Shown piece after piece: positions 1 through 11,909 of a stretch of DNA of 64,000 nucleotides. Numbering within the stretch: the stretch's first letter is position 1; each line of letters begins with the position of its first letter. This stretch comes from Delphinus delphis (Eukaryota > Chordata > Mammalia > Artiodactyla > Delphinidae). Location: positions 22,998,994 to 23,062,993 of the forward strand of contig NC_082693.1 in NCBI RefSeq assembly GCF_949987515.2, read 5' to 3'. The position numbers were made by a program, and so were the translations under genes. The notes beneath the pieces were generated by a model. That model was not told the DNA's origin, did not search any database, and saw nothing but the letters and a program-made list of their open reading frames with translations.

Positions 1-1045
1 CCATTTTAAATTGGGATGGCAAGTTCAGATGCTCGCAGGAGCCAGACTGCCTATAGAAGTAAGCGCAGTAGGCCATCTGTACACGTTCAGGAGCGGTGAG
101 GACTGTGGCAGAACAAGCATACATGTGAACAACACTTCTCAGCCTCTGCTCTTCAAGGGCCAGTCTGATGACAGGCACAGTGTCATCTGATTTTCTGATG
201 TGATCTGTTTCTTTTTTAATATATAGCAGAAATTCTGATTTTTATACTATATATGTGTGTCTATATATTCATACATCTGTTCCATAAATATGAATAAGTA
301 TTTCTGAATCTGAATATATATTTAATTTTTCAATTTTAAAAATGATTTCATGGACCAAACCAAACACCAAGTGGGTAGTGGAGTCCTGTTTGGAGGCTAA
401 ATCAGAGTTTCCCTCTCCTTCATAATCCTTTAAATCCTTGGCACGTAGTTTTACTTTGGTAGTTGAGCCAAAAGAGCTGAAGCATATTTACGAGGCTGGT
501 GATCGTTGGGAGGCAAACTCAGGTTTGCAATAAGCACTGAGGATGAAGGACTAAGCCAGTGGCTCCTCTTGCACCTCTGAGCTACACCCTGGCTTTCGAA
601 CACATTCGTGGACGGTGTGATCATGAAACATCTCATGGAGGTTGGATTCCCTGGACTCTTGGTTTGTCAAGCGTCAGATTTAAATAGTCCTCGATAACTT
701 CTCTTTCAAACATTAACTTCATTTCCTCTCTTAATCTCTAATACCACCTCCTACCCCCACCATCCCTCAAAAAAGATAGTTTCTGTATATGCTCTTTCTC
801 TATAAAGTGTCGCACATCCCCAATCAGCCCTAACTTCCTTGAAAATTGAATAGGAGTCCTCAGACCAATAAGCATCACATAAATAAGAGTGTGAAGGTCT
901 GGTTTCTTATTAATTCTCAGATTTCTTGTTTTACAGCCAAATGAGTGTTAACATCATCCCAGTTTTTGTTCTATGTAGAGAAATAAAGTTGGCAGTGGGA
1001 CCCAAAGTCTTCCTAATCCATTACAACATTTTGCTCTAAATACAG
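1..1045 (+). other. PPFIBP1 intron, left edge of window
   Basis: AT-rich intronic sequence upstream of the first visible exon. No coding exon, young SINE or other recognisable element was found. The exon expected just upstream in human (ending before the VSVLTDQ segment) is not present, so it lies left of the window. Confidence 0.7.
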
Positions 1046-1159
1046 GTAAGTGTGTTAACAGACCAGGTAGAGGCTCAGGGAGAAAAGATTCGCGATTTGG
1101 AGTTTTGCCTTGAAGAGCACAGAGAGAAGTTGAATGCCACAGAAGAAATGCTGCAACAG
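1046..1159 (+). CDS. PPFIBP1: PPFIBP1 coding exon, coiled coil (visible residues 1-38)
   Basis: 114 nt, phase 0 to 0, starting V-S-V-L-T-D-Q-V-E and ending E-E-M-L-Q-Q. It encodes part of the N-terminal coiled coil used for liprin-beta dimerisation. The acceptor is tacag and the donor gtatgt. The exon opens with GTAAGT immediately after CAG, so its first bases also form a perfect 5' splice site (see findings). Confidence 0.96.
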
Positions 1160-1282
1160 GTATGTTCAGAAGCGAGTACCGAGGTGGGGTTTTTCTGCTG
1201 GCCTATTTGAGATGCTACATTTATATGTTGCGTTTGCTCTGATGCAGTGGTGAATTTCGTGATTCACGTAGCCTGGTTTATT

Positions 1283-1410
1283 TTACTTTTTTTCTTTTTG
1301 GCTGCGCCGCTCGGCATGTGGGATCTTAGTTCCCTGACCAGGGATCAAACCCACGCTCCCTACAGTGGAAGCGTGGAGTCTTAACCACTGGACCACCAGC
1401 AAAGTCCCCT
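1283..1410 (-). mobile_element. tRNA-derived SINE (older CHR type), antisense
   Basis: On the minus strand it reads GGGACTTTGCTGGTGGTCCA, then a B-box-like segment (GGTTTGATCCCTGG) and AAGATCCCACATGCCG. This is the older CHR/CHR-1-like form, without the GCGGAGCGGCTGGGCC core of the young copies. A T-rich run on its left is the reversed A-tail. Confidence 0.8.
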
Positions 1411-1684
1411 GGCTTATTTTAAGCAAAAAACCTAGAGTAGAAGGTCTCTAAACACATACACACAGTAGAAAGTGTTCACTGCAATTAGAGTCTGGAATAA
1501 AATATTAATAGGATTGTAGATAATTTTAAATGTCTCCTTTATGCTTTCATATGGTTTCCTAATTTCCAACCATGAATGTATATTTTATGATTAAGAAAAA
1601 AGATAAGTACCTTATATGACTTATTGGAAAAATTTTGTAATGTATGTGGGTGCACACACATATGCTCGTCTATGAGAGGGCCTA

Positions 1685-1930
1685 TAACACAGCAGGTAGA
1701 ATACACACTGGAGCGAGACTGTTAAGGTTGAGTCTCTGCTTTGCCATTTCCTTGCTGAATGACCTTCTGCAAGTTCTTAACCTCTCTGTTCCTTAGCTTC
1801 CTCATCTGTTGAATAAGAATAATTCATGAATTATCCTATGAGTTTCTATCTCATAAGGTTGTTTGGAGGACTGAACCACTGAATACCTGTAAGAACAGTG
1901 CCTGGCACATAGCAAACATAATAGCATCTT
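1685..1930 (+). repeat. MIR element
   Basis: Diverged but recognisable MIR core: TTGAGTCTCTGCTTTGCC, then CAAGTTCTTAACCTCTCTGT, CCTCATCTGTTGAATAAGAA, and the 3' motif CAGTGCCTGGCACATAGCAA. Confidence 0.75.
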
Positions 1931-2179
1931 CAGTGTTATCTTCAGGCTTAAGAATGTATACGTTTATATATGTGTGTATCAATATAATGCTTATTGAGCA
2001 TTAGTTCGGCTCTTTGAAGGGTAACTAAAGCAAATAATTTTTTCCAAATGTATCTATTATTGATTAATCTTCACATCCTCTACTTAAGAGTTACTGCTTC
2101 GCAGTCATAAGCGAGACACATCCATATGTGGCTGTTCACAATAAAACAACTTTTGGATGTCTCTCTTAAATTCTAATAG

Positions 2180-2311
2180 GAGCTTCTGAGCAGGACATCC
2201 TTAGAAACTCAGAAGTTGGACCTGATGGCTGAAATATCTAACTTGAAGTTAAAACTGACAGCTGTAGAGAAGGACAGATTGGATTACGAAGATAGATTCA
2301 GAGACACAGAA
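2180..2311 (+). CDS. PPFIBP1: PPFIBP1 coding exon, coiled coil (residues 39-82)
   Basis: 132 nt, phase 0 to 0, from ELLSRTSLETQ to FRDTE. It continues the coiled coil with leucine/isoleucine heptads such as AEISNLKLKLTAVEK. Acceptor taatag, donor gtaagt. Essentially identical to human liprin-beta-1. Confidence 0.97.
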
Positions 2312-2542
2312 GTAAGTGATACCTTTCCTCTCTCTTTATATACATATACGTATCTATGCACATATATATGCATACTTATATATCTCGCACACACGTATTC
2401 CTAGAACAAGTTGAAATTCCTTGGAGTTGTGAAGGAGAGGCAGTTAATTACTATGTTCCCTCATTATCCATGCTTCTTTTTAAGAATAAACTTACACTGA
2501 CTTTTTATCACTAAATGATAGTGGTAATTTGTATTTTGAGGC

Positions 2543-2762
2543 TTTTTTTTTTTTTTTTTTTTTTTTTTTGCGGTACGCGGGCCTCTCACTGCCGTAGCCT
2601 CTCCCGTTGCGGAGCACAGGCTCCGGACACGCAGGCTTAGTGGCCATGGCTCACAGGCCCAGCCGCTCTGCCGCATGTGGGATCTTCCCGGACCGGGGCA
2701 CGAACACACATCCCCTGCATCGGCAGGCGGACTCTCAACCACTGCGCCAGCAGGGAAGCCCT
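2543..2762 (-). mobile_element. CHR SINE, antisense
   Basis: Begins with a run of T (reversed poly-A), then GCGGTACGCGGGCCTCTCAC, and ends AGGGAAGCCC, the reverse of the CHR 5' end. Full length at about 215 bp. Short ORFs in it are artefacts of its GC-rich body. Confidence 0.93.
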
Positions 2763-5700
2763 AGTTTGAGACTTTTGATATGAAATATTAATCCTTTCAC
2801 TTGCCTTTAGAAATGCTTTTGACTTTCGGACATTTGGAGCTTCTGTCTATCTATTCTAGCCATCCATGCATCCATCTGTCCATCTGTTCATCCATACTGA
2901 TTCTCTTCATTGTGGAAATAATGGGTTCAAGTGCATGATTTTACTAGTAGTTCTTATTTAAGCACACTGATTACTTACTCTATGGTAAGTAGATTTTTAA
3001 ATGTGTATGGCAAACATGCTTTCATTATGTAATCATAAAAATCGCAGATTTTTAGAGGTCATTTAATTTGGCCTTCTACTTTTGGTCTAATCCACATGTA
3101 AATCATTCCACATAAATACAGCTCAGTATACTTTTGTGAAATTCAGGGTAGATTCTACAACATGAAATACCCATTTTCCTGGCTAAACATGCTTTCTTGT
3201 TTGTTTGACCTAGTTTATTGTTAATCCAGGTTTTCTAATTTGTTAATTGCTTTTTTGTCAAGGCGGAGTTCAGAGCATATCCAAATGAAATCTATTCATT
3301 TGAAACTAAGTATAAAGCACTGTAGAAATTTTTTCTCTCCTAGGGCCATCTCTTCCTTTCTCTTTATTTTGTTTCCTCAGTTGGGGTATGGAGAGGTGTC
3401 ATACTGAATTAGAAAATTGGCTACCAAGAAGGAGAGAGGAGAAATCATTTACTTACTTTCCCCCTCTATCTTCATTTCAAATATTTGTTTTATGCTCACT
3501 CCATGCCATCACGATATGATATATATTATCCACATATGTTATCCACTGTGTGAAAGTCCTTCCTTGAGCTGAATGCAATAAGGTTTACTCCATTGTTATT
3601 TTTAAAATTAAATTTTCTGTCGAAGATGTAACTATTATGGAAAGTCTTGGTATATGTATTACTTGCTCAGTAACAAAAGGAAATCCCCAGCTTAGCTCAT
3701 GTTTTAATCTTAAAGCTCTTTGTCAGTCACCTATATAAGTATGTTTTTCATTTAATTGAGACTGGGGCTTTTAAAACAAAACTTAGGAAGTTACCTACTT
3801 TCATTAAAATTCTCGCTTTTGTGCTTTCTTGAAAAATCTGTTTGGATATTTCCTCTTTTCCCTTCTGTCTTTCCCTGACTCCACAGCTGCTACAGAACAC
3901 ATTGGTAGAATTCAGTCAACAGATGGATAACATGGCAGTGGAGCTAACTCTGGTGTCAGGAAAGAAGTTTATCGTTTTGGGGCATTAAGAGGTGGCCTTA
4001 TTATACACACAAAGTTTAGGGAAAGTCTTAACCGGCACAGGTGTGGTTAATTTGGATATGAGATGTTAACCAAATATTGGGACTAAATTGAAGTAGCTGT
4101 TTTAGGATTTTTTTTTTTGTAAGACCCCAGAGCAATATCTACATCTCTTGAGTTTGTCTGCATTTTTTATAAATCCTTTTTTGGGGTTTAGTTGCTTTGC
4201 TCGTGCATTGTCTCAATCATATGGAAGGTGATCTTGTTATCAAACTTGTAGTAATCCCTGATAATTTTCTAATAAACATTCAACACTATTGTTAAAATGT
4301 AGCATGCACATACTCAGAGATTATGGGATATATGATAAACTTTGTTAAACATGAAAATAGTGTTCAAAATTAAAACTAAAAAATTAAAATTGAATATGCT
4401 CATTTTCTTAGAATGAGCATAGAATGCTCATTGTCTTAGAATTTTAGATTATTTGGAGATGAATTTCTAAGAAAACATTGGAGTGGGGGAAGAAGTATAG
4501 ATACTTCCAAAAGACTGGGGGTAAGAGTCTTGAAACTTTGGAAGATTGAGGGCTTGCCTGTCCCAGGAACTGCTGATAGATGTTTGGCATCGTTCAATGG
4601 TGCCCCCTTGTGGTAAGAATACAGATATCAGAAATGAGTTTCTGTGGAGCCCTGAAGAGTTTTCTGAAAAGGAAAAGATAACAGGGATTTTCTTTTCAAA
4701 ACAGTACTGAACTTCTGATAAGAAGTTAATTGGAAATAATTTGTATTACATTTTTCAAAGTTTCATGTTAAGGAGCTACTTCCAGATTTTCCAGCTTGAC
4801 TTTTCATGGGAAGGTAGGGCTTCTTTCAGATTAGAAATTTATGTTCATATTTATGGTGTTGCTACAAAGCATGATTGGGTAGGTTTTTTTTAGTAGAAAA
4901 ATGACCTCAATTTATAATTCTATTTTATTCATTTGTTTCTTCTTTACAAATTGCCACTGTTTCTAAAGGAAGTGGTAAAATACAACAATCCAATAGAATT
5001 CAAAGCTGTTTTTTTACCAATAAGAAAGTGGGAAAATATATGTAAGAAAGACCAGATTGATTAAGGAAGGCTACTAAGAATTCGTATTATGCAAAGATGG
5101 TTAATAAATGGGAGGTAAATAAATGGGAGAAACTGACCTTTTCCTTGAACTTGAATTCTGAACTTGTACATAAGGACTCACAACTAAAATGTTATTAAAT
5201 GATGTCAGTTATTTACCTCATTCATAAAAGGAGAAAATAGATATCCTCTTATTGAAACATTGTATTAATAGTAATTATAATTAATATTAATAAGTAATTA
5301 TATAATACTAGGTAGTACTTTTCCCCCTTTTACAAGAAACTACAATTTAAAAGCTTGTAGGTTTTCTGAGAAGTGTATTTCACAACAGCATCCTTTTTTC
5401 TAGCCCCTGTGAGATTGAATTCTTACACTTAGAAGTTTAGAATAATCCCTCAATAAAAAACTTTTATTTCTTATTGCATTGTTCTGTTTGTTTTTTACAG
5501 CATTCTTGTGTAATTCTTTTCTGTCTGTGAATCTGTGGCTCAGGAATAAATGTCTTGAAAAGAAAGGAACAAAAACACGTTAACCATTGGTGGGGTTTTC
5601 ATGCCTTGTGGTTAAAAAAAAAAAGTCTTCACAGAGTATTTGAGCCCTTCTTTTGGATGAGTTGGTATTGTTTCACATTTTAATTTCCTTTTCCTATTCT

Positions 5701-5771
5701 CTGGGCTCTGGACAAAGATATGTCACTATTGCTCAGAATATTTAGACAAATTTTATTAGCAAATTAGTTTT

Positions 5772-5980
5772 GTTTGGTTTTTTTTTTGTGGTACACGGGC
5801 CTCTCACTGTTGTGGCCTCTCCCGTTGCGGAGCACAGGCTCCAGACGCGCAGGCTCAGCGGCCATGGCTCACGGGCCCAGCCGCTCCGCGGCATGTGGGA
5901 TCTTCCCGGACCGGGGCACGAACCCGTGTCCCCTGCATCGGCAGGCGGACTCTCAACCACTGCGCCACCAGGGAAACCCA
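5772..5980 (-). mobile_element. CHR SINE, antisense, with TSD
   Basis: Full-length young copy with a short T run at its left (reversed tail). CAAATTAGTTTT is repeated at 5760-5771 and 5981 onward, a target-site duplication of about 12 bp. Confidence 0.93.
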
Positions 5981-6630
5981 CAAATTAGTTTTTTTTAAAT
6001 AAAAGTAGAAAAGTTGTATGATTGTATTTGTATTATGAAAACATTAGGATTGCGTTCTTTTTCATTTTCCAAATATAAAATTATTATGATACTGAATATA
6101 TTTGTAAATGATAAGGCCCTCATCTACCCTCAAGTTGTGAATCCTTGGTCTAAAGTGTTTAAATTTCATTTGATTCTCCAAGATTGGGCTGATGAACAAT
6201 GTGTATTTTTGTAGAAAAATTAAGAAATTATTAAAGTATTTTTGTAAATATCCATATATCACTGAAAAGTCTCTAAAAGTAAGTGACTTTACTAAAGAAA
6301 ATTTCTCTGGTTTATTTTAAAAGATAAGAGTTCATATAGTGATTTTTAGTCTAGAAATATTTGCACAATGATAGTAAGCGATCAGCTACATTTCTTAAAA
6401 TTTTAGTCACCTTTCATTTTCATAATCAATCGCATCATTTTAGGGCAGAGGCAATGTTTTCAGTGGAAAGATGCTTTAATTCTCAAGGAGACACATTCAT
6501 TTTCAGTTGTCTGATCTCATTCATCCAGCTTTAACTCAGGAGCTATTGACTGAAGATTTCTAAGCTGCTCTTTTGGTAGATAAGTGTGTTACTGGTTTCC
6601 TAATGTATTTCCTTGTCGCTTTTTGGACAG

Positions 6631-6723
6631 GGGCTAATGCAGGAGATCAATGATTTGAGGTTAAGAGTCACTGAAATGGACAATGAAAGACTTCAGAATG
6701 AAAAAAAGCTGAAATCTACCAAA
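6631..6723 (+). CDS. PPFIBP1: PPFIBP1 coding exon, coiled coil (residues 83-113)
   Basis: 93 nt, phase 0 to 0, from GLMQEINDLRLRVTEMD to KKLKSTK. Acceptor gacag, donor gtaagt. Relative to the human protein as I recall it, there are conservative changes in the middle (RVTEMDNE where human has KVSEMDSE). Confidence 0.97.
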
Positions 6724-7044
6724 GTAAGTTCTCACAATGGCAAAAATTTTTATATAAATGGCTCACTATCTACAATCAATAATATAAATAAAATACATTT
6801 TCTACTTAGTATATGATAGAGAAGGCATTTTACAAGGGAATGAACTTTTTCTCCAAGCTGGAGACCATCTTGAATTTAAACACTACTGTTCTGAATAAGA
6901 ATCAGGGTTTAACTAATCTGATAGAACGTAACCTGTCATTTCTCTTAATTATCTAACCTCCTTTATAAACTGATACTGTTTTCTTGGTTACTTAGCTTGT
7001 CTTTTTCTATCTGTAGTTTTCTTTCCCTCCTGTCTCTCTACCAG

Positions 7045-7137
7045 TCTTTAATGGCCAAACTTTCTAGCATGAAAATCAAGGTGGGTCAGATGCAGTATGA
7101 AAAGCAGCGGATGGAGCAAAAGTGGGAGTCCCTGAAG
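7045..7137 (+). CDS. PPFIBP1: PPFIBP1 coding exon, coiled coil (residues 114-144)
   Basis: 93 nt, phase 0 to 0, from SLMAKLSSMKIKVGQMQ to KWESLK. It has the same length and phase as the previous exon, so skipping it would keep the frame. The acceptor is strong (ctctctaccag). The donor, AAG|gtgtag, is weak because it lacks the usual A/G-A-G-T. Confidence 0.95.
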
Positions 7138-8501
7138 GTGTAGTAGACCTTGGGTAATGGGGTCCATGGCCTGTTGCTTTCTGGCTTGTGTTGTTTTGCT
7201 GTGATGGTGTTTTTAGTGGTGTGTGCATTCATTTTGTGTGTGTGTCACCTGTTCTTTAAAAATATGTTTAAAGCTGATGAGAGGGACAATACAATCCCTA
7301 ATATTGTTTTCAGAAACATATGAAATAGTGAAAAACAATAAGCAGGTAAAATAAAAGTATTCGTTTATAAATTAAATCTCACTGTCTTGGACTCTCTGAG
7401 ATTCAAGCATAGTAAAATAATTGCAGCAATTCAGCTGTGAAAGAATTCTGGTATCAATAGTAGACACTGTTTTCTTCCTTCTTGGCGATAAATGTGTGCA
7501 TCGGTTAACTCTGTCATGGCAGTGAGTAGAAGTTACTGCTTAGAAGCACAGTGAGAACAGGCAGCACTTCTTGCCAGTGCTACTGAAAATTCCTTGTATT
7601 TGGTGTCCATTCCTACCATAAACAAAAACTATAGGGCCAACTTCTTAGCTCCATTGGAGAGCTACATCTTCTCATAATACCAAACATAGTACGTATCTTT
7701 AGAGACTGAAACTATATTAAGAAAAATAAAGGTGTACTTATTAGCATTGCATGGCTTTATTTCCTGGGTTAAATACAGCCAGCAAAACTTAAATTTGTCA
7801 AAGCTAATTCCTTACCAAAATGAAACAGAAACAAACATTAGTAAATAGCACATTGGATTTGGGGTCTTAAATAGTTGTGTAGTTTAAAAAAAAAAAAGAC
7901 TTAAAATCTGTTTTCTAAATCTCTTTTTTTCCATTGTTGTAGGAGATTCTATTCTTTTACCTTAGTGATGAGGATGAATTATTTAGTCCCGTGATTTGGC
8001 TAAAGTTGTTCATCGCGTGCTACCTTACCCACTAATTAAGCTCTGTCTTGTCCAGGGAACATGAGTGCCATCTTGAAATGCTGAATAAATGTCAAGCAAG
8101 TCTAGTATATTACTTTCCAATTTGCATTTTGTTTTGCTTGTATGACACTAAGCATCTAATGATTATCTTCCTGGATTAACTTGGTCAGATTTTTTACCTA
8201 ACATAAGATTTAAACCTTAGGGCTGCCCTAGTCCTAATCACACTTTAAAAGATTTATTTTTAATTTGGTCACAAGGAAACTTGAAATAATTATACCATAA
8301 TTATTATAAGTTGTACTTTTATTAATTGTCTTGCTTCCTGCTTATCATTGCCACTGTCTGATTTCTGAAGTTTGCGTCTAAATTCTTGTAGTTTTTTGTT
8401 TCATTCACAAAAACTAATTATTGACTTAAGAGTTAACAGACTCTCTGAATATTCCCTTTTAGTCATAATCTACTCTTTTTAAATGAATTCATCATTTGTA
8501 G
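7138..8501 (+). other. PPFIBP1 intron, no recognisable element
   Basis: About 1.36 kb of AT-rich unique sequence between two coiled-coil exons. I see no SINE, L1 or coding segment. Confidence 0.6.
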
Positions 8502-8616
8502 GAGGAACTGGCATCTCTAAAAGAACAGCTGGAAGAGAAGGAATCTGAAGTAAAAAGACTACAAGAAAAATTGGTTTGCAAGATGAAAGGAGAAGGGATT
8601 GAAATTCTTGATCGAG
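8502..8616 (+). CDS. PPFIBP1: PPFIBP1 coding exon, coiled coil (residues 145-182)
   Basis: 115 nt, phase 0 in and one extra base out, from EELASLKEQLEEKESE to GIEILDR. The heptad pattern is strong and rich in Glu/Lys. The split G completes an Asp codon with either the next constitutive exon (11848) or the 33-nt alternative exon (10372). Donor gtaaga. Confidence 0.97.
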
Positions 8617-10371
8617 GTAAGAATATGTATTTAACATTTGTTCTCTTGTTTTGTTAAAGTCGTCCAAGATCTATAAAAGAAACTGATGTTAGATGATGTG
8701 TACCATTAGCATCTAAGAGAGAGAGGAGTAGCAGAGGCCATCTGGGCCCAGGACTGCAGGGACTCCTCCAAGCCTCTTTACTGTGCTTGGGCATCTATTA
8801 ACTTCCTCTTGAGCAGCTGGAGAAGGGCACCTCTTTTCTTTAGTGGGACTTTATTTTAGATTACACGGTAAATTCCCATCATGTCCAAATTGCAATACAA
8901 GGAAGTGTCAAAAAGAATTAAAAGGAACCAAAACTATGTCCCAAGATTATTCCCCTCTGAACTGAACTTGAGACAACATAAAGTAAGGCATTTAGGAACC
9001 TTGCCTGCCTTTTTGAGAGGAGAGAGGGAAGGCTGTGTATCTTTGGAAAGTTAATGAACATTTCTTACCATGCATTGAGCCCTCAACCTTCTAGAAAGCA
9101 AAATAGGTTAATTCCGTTTTGGGAAAACTGTATGAATTTATCCAAAAAATTGTTTTCATAAATTGAGGAGGTTTGTCCTGGACATCATATGGACTGTAAT
9201 TTTTCATAATGTAGGTTATACCCGCTAGAAAATAACTTGAATGAAATGTGGGTTTTTAAAAAATTATATTTGGAAGTGTATATGCCTGTAACATCTGACA
9301 ACACTCGGTCAAATTTAACCTTTCTTTGTTATAACAAATGGTATGGCAAAAGCAAGTTCTGACTCATTCAAAACAGAACAAATTCCAGTTAGTGTAGATT
9401 TGGTACATTTTTATCTATTGCTTTATCTGTTTTGTCTATTTTATCTATTATTGTCTGTACAATGAGGGGCTTGAATTAGATTACCTCCAAAGTCTTCTTG
9501 GCTCTAGAATACCCTGGCTTTATTTACCTGTAGGTATCACAATCCCCTCTCCATCAGAAAACTCAATTCATCCAACATTGAGGGAAATGGATTTTTCCCC
9601 TCTATTTTGGCATGTGTAGAATGTATGTTCTTCAAGGACACTCACAGACAGGTCATGCTTTCAAGATTCTAAGGAAAAAAATGGAATCATAGAGGCTATG
9701 TGGGCTAGAGGCTATGTTGGCTATGCTAGAGTAATGCTACCCAAAGTCGGATCTGAGGACTAGCAGTAGCAGTGGTCTGTGAACCACTTGTCAGCAGTAC
9801 ACAGCCAGGCACTAAGAGCAAGTGCTTAGAAACTTCGTGGAATCTGATGTTGCCATAACATCTACCTGCGTGATCAGTGGACTCATCTTGGTGAACAGGA
9901 GGCGATGGACCACTTCAGTGCTGCTGAACTTGAGCAGTGAGATGAATATGACATAAGCAATGTCCTAATCACATTCAGGAGGGTCACATATCAGACTGTA
10001 ATGGAAATGTAAAAAACAACCAATGCAACATTAGCTGGTTTTTCATCACAGTTAGTGTAAGAAGCACTTGTACTCTGAAGGCCCAATTTTAATACAAGAA
10101 AATCAAGGTTCAGAAAGGTGAAGTAACAGAGGTAGTAACTCAGATTTACATCTTCTGATTAACTACATTAGATTCTCTTTCTAACCTCACAGAGGGCATG
10201 TTATATTGTAGTATCAGTCCTAAAGTCATAAAATAATGCTTAATATTCAGTCTTTATGAGGTTAGAGTCTCTTTATTTTAGGTAAAAGGAGACCAAGTAA
10301 TAGTGCTTTTAAAATATTACTTATTGTTGTAATGTATGCTAACTTCCAATTCAATGGGTTTTCCTGCACAG
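8617..10371 (+). other. PPFIBP1 intron, 1.75 kb
   Basis: Mostly unique. A stretch at 9690-9725 has imperfect tandem units of GAGGCTATG type. Around 10085-10180 a faint antisense MIR-like segment (CAAGGTTCAGAAAGGTGAAG) can be seen. No coding exon recognised. Confidence 0.5.
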
Positions 10372-10404
10372 ATGAAAATTTTAAAAAGAAGCTCAAAGAC
10401 AAAA
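10372..10404 (+). CDS. PPFIBP1: PPFIBP1 33-nt alternative exon (11 residues)
   Basis: Flanked by ttcctgcacag and gtaagg. With the leftover G of the exon at 8502 it reads D-E-N-F-K-K-K-L-K-D-K, and the final A joins AT of the exon at 11848 to give N-I-E. The length is a multiple of three with phase 1 at both ends, so it can be included or skipped cleanly. A human liprin-beta-1 isoform, as I recall it, has a similar insert (DENEKKKLKEKN). It adds a strongly basic stretch to the coiled coil. Confidence 0.85.
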
Positions 10405-11847
10405 GTAAGGTTTTTGGTGTATTTCCATCAGCCTTTACATTCACCAAAAGTACTACTTGGACTGTTCTTTGCATGTGTTTTTAAAACATTTCTCTCCCCA
10501 AAGATGTAAAATTGCTTCATCAATAAGCTCCCCATTTCTTCAGAGTATACAAAATAGAGGGCAAATAAACAAACAATAAAACAAGGAGTAAAAGACCGTT
10601 TTGCTTATTGCTCCTGGTTCAGCCCTTTTGCTCTGCAGGGTATAGCAGAGCACCCAGAATGGTGGAGGTGAGGAAACATTTTCTCCGTGGCCCAGGAGAT
10701 ACAGGGTCAGAGGAGAAAATAATGTTTATGCTCCTATGAAAACCTACTGTTTTTACGGTTTACCACAGGTGAAGATTATTTTGAACTTTGCTTTTGTTTT
10801 CCAATGTTTTGGAGCCCACTTTTTCACTGAGATCTATATTAAGGGCTTCTATAAACATATCCTCTTGTGTTACAAAAGAAATTGTACCCAGGCTGACTAA
10901 CAGAGACTAGAGTTAATGCAGTGTAATCGATAAAGCCTTAGTGGACTTTCCTCCAGACATTAAGTTCTTAAGGGAATTTGCCATTAAAAAAAAAAGAAGA
11001 AAAGCAGTTCCTAAACAGTATACCTTAATTGAAAGTATTGTATCAGAGCTGAATGAGGCTCCACTGTTTTAAAATTTACCTTCAGTAGTATTTTTTTGTC
11101 CTCAAAAGCAGACAACCTTAGCTGAACATTTTCCTCTGTTTCAATTTTTTTAATTTGTGATTGCAGTTTGGGTTGACTTTCCATTTTTAAAATGTTTGTT
11201 TTTTTATTACTAAAGTAACATGCTTTTGTATTTGAATGTCACATTTTAAGGAGAATCACTTACTTTGGCCTTTTAAAATAGTATTGTTTAAAAACGTTTT
11301 AAAATAGTACTGGAAATGAAGTTTATAGATGAAGCAAAGTACTTGTTATCCTTCTGTATGGAACCTACAGCCAGCTGCTTAGCATGATACTCATGTAAAT
11401 ATCACGTTCCTTCAGGCTCTTACCATTTGTGTCTCCATCTTGGTTATAACCGAACATCATTTTCTCTGCTCTTGTCATATATACACCATTCATTGCTTTC
11501 ACCTGCTTTATAAGTTTCTTCTTTGAAAGCCCTGTATTTTTATTGTTATAGCACTGAAATTTCATCTTCAGTGTTCTTATGAGGATTTTGTTCTTCCTTT
11601 GAGAGAGGGTAGTTGTTTTCTTTCTGGAATGATGACTATTAAGGTGAGTTAGAAAGTGTTCATTTTTCAGGTTTTCCCTAAAAGAGAATATGAATGGTAA
11701 ATGTGCCTTTTAAAAAAAAAAAAGAAAGTGGAACAAATCATTAACATCTTTACCTTGCAACATTTCGATCTGAAGAGTCAGTAGCTTCTTGTTATTGTCA
11801 CACAAGTTAACTAAACAGACTTCTGATTTGCTGTTGTGATATTTCAG
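10405..11847 (+). other. PPFIBP1 intron, no recognisable element
   Basis: AT-rich unique sequence with a few short A or T runs. Nothing coding or clearly repetitive was recognised. Confidence 0.5.
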
Positions 11848-11909
11848 ATATTGAAGTACAAAAAATGAAAAAGGCTGTGGAGTCTTTGATGGCAGCAAAT
11901 GAAGAAAAG
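11848..11909 (+). CDS. PPFIBP1: PPFIBP1 coding exon, coiled coil (residues 183-203)
   Basis: 62 nt, entering with two bases (AT) that complete Asp or Asn depending on the upstream exon, then IEVQKMKKAVESLMAANEEK, leaving in phase 0. Acceptor atatttcag, donor gtaact. Near-identical to human. Confidence 0.97.

Larger units (their letters stand above)
1160..2179 (+). other. PPFIBP1 intron with old SINE and MIR
   Basis: Holds an antisense tRNA-derived SINE (1283-1410) and a sense MIR (about 1685-1930). The remainder shows nothing recognisable. Confidence 0.7.
2312..6630 (+). other. PPFIBP1 intron, 4.3 kb
   Basis: Contains two antisense CHR SINEs (2543-2762 and 5772-5980). The rest is AT-rich unique sequence with a short imperfect direct repeat near 4395-4440 (atgctcatt-type units). 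No other element recognised. Confidence 0.6.
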
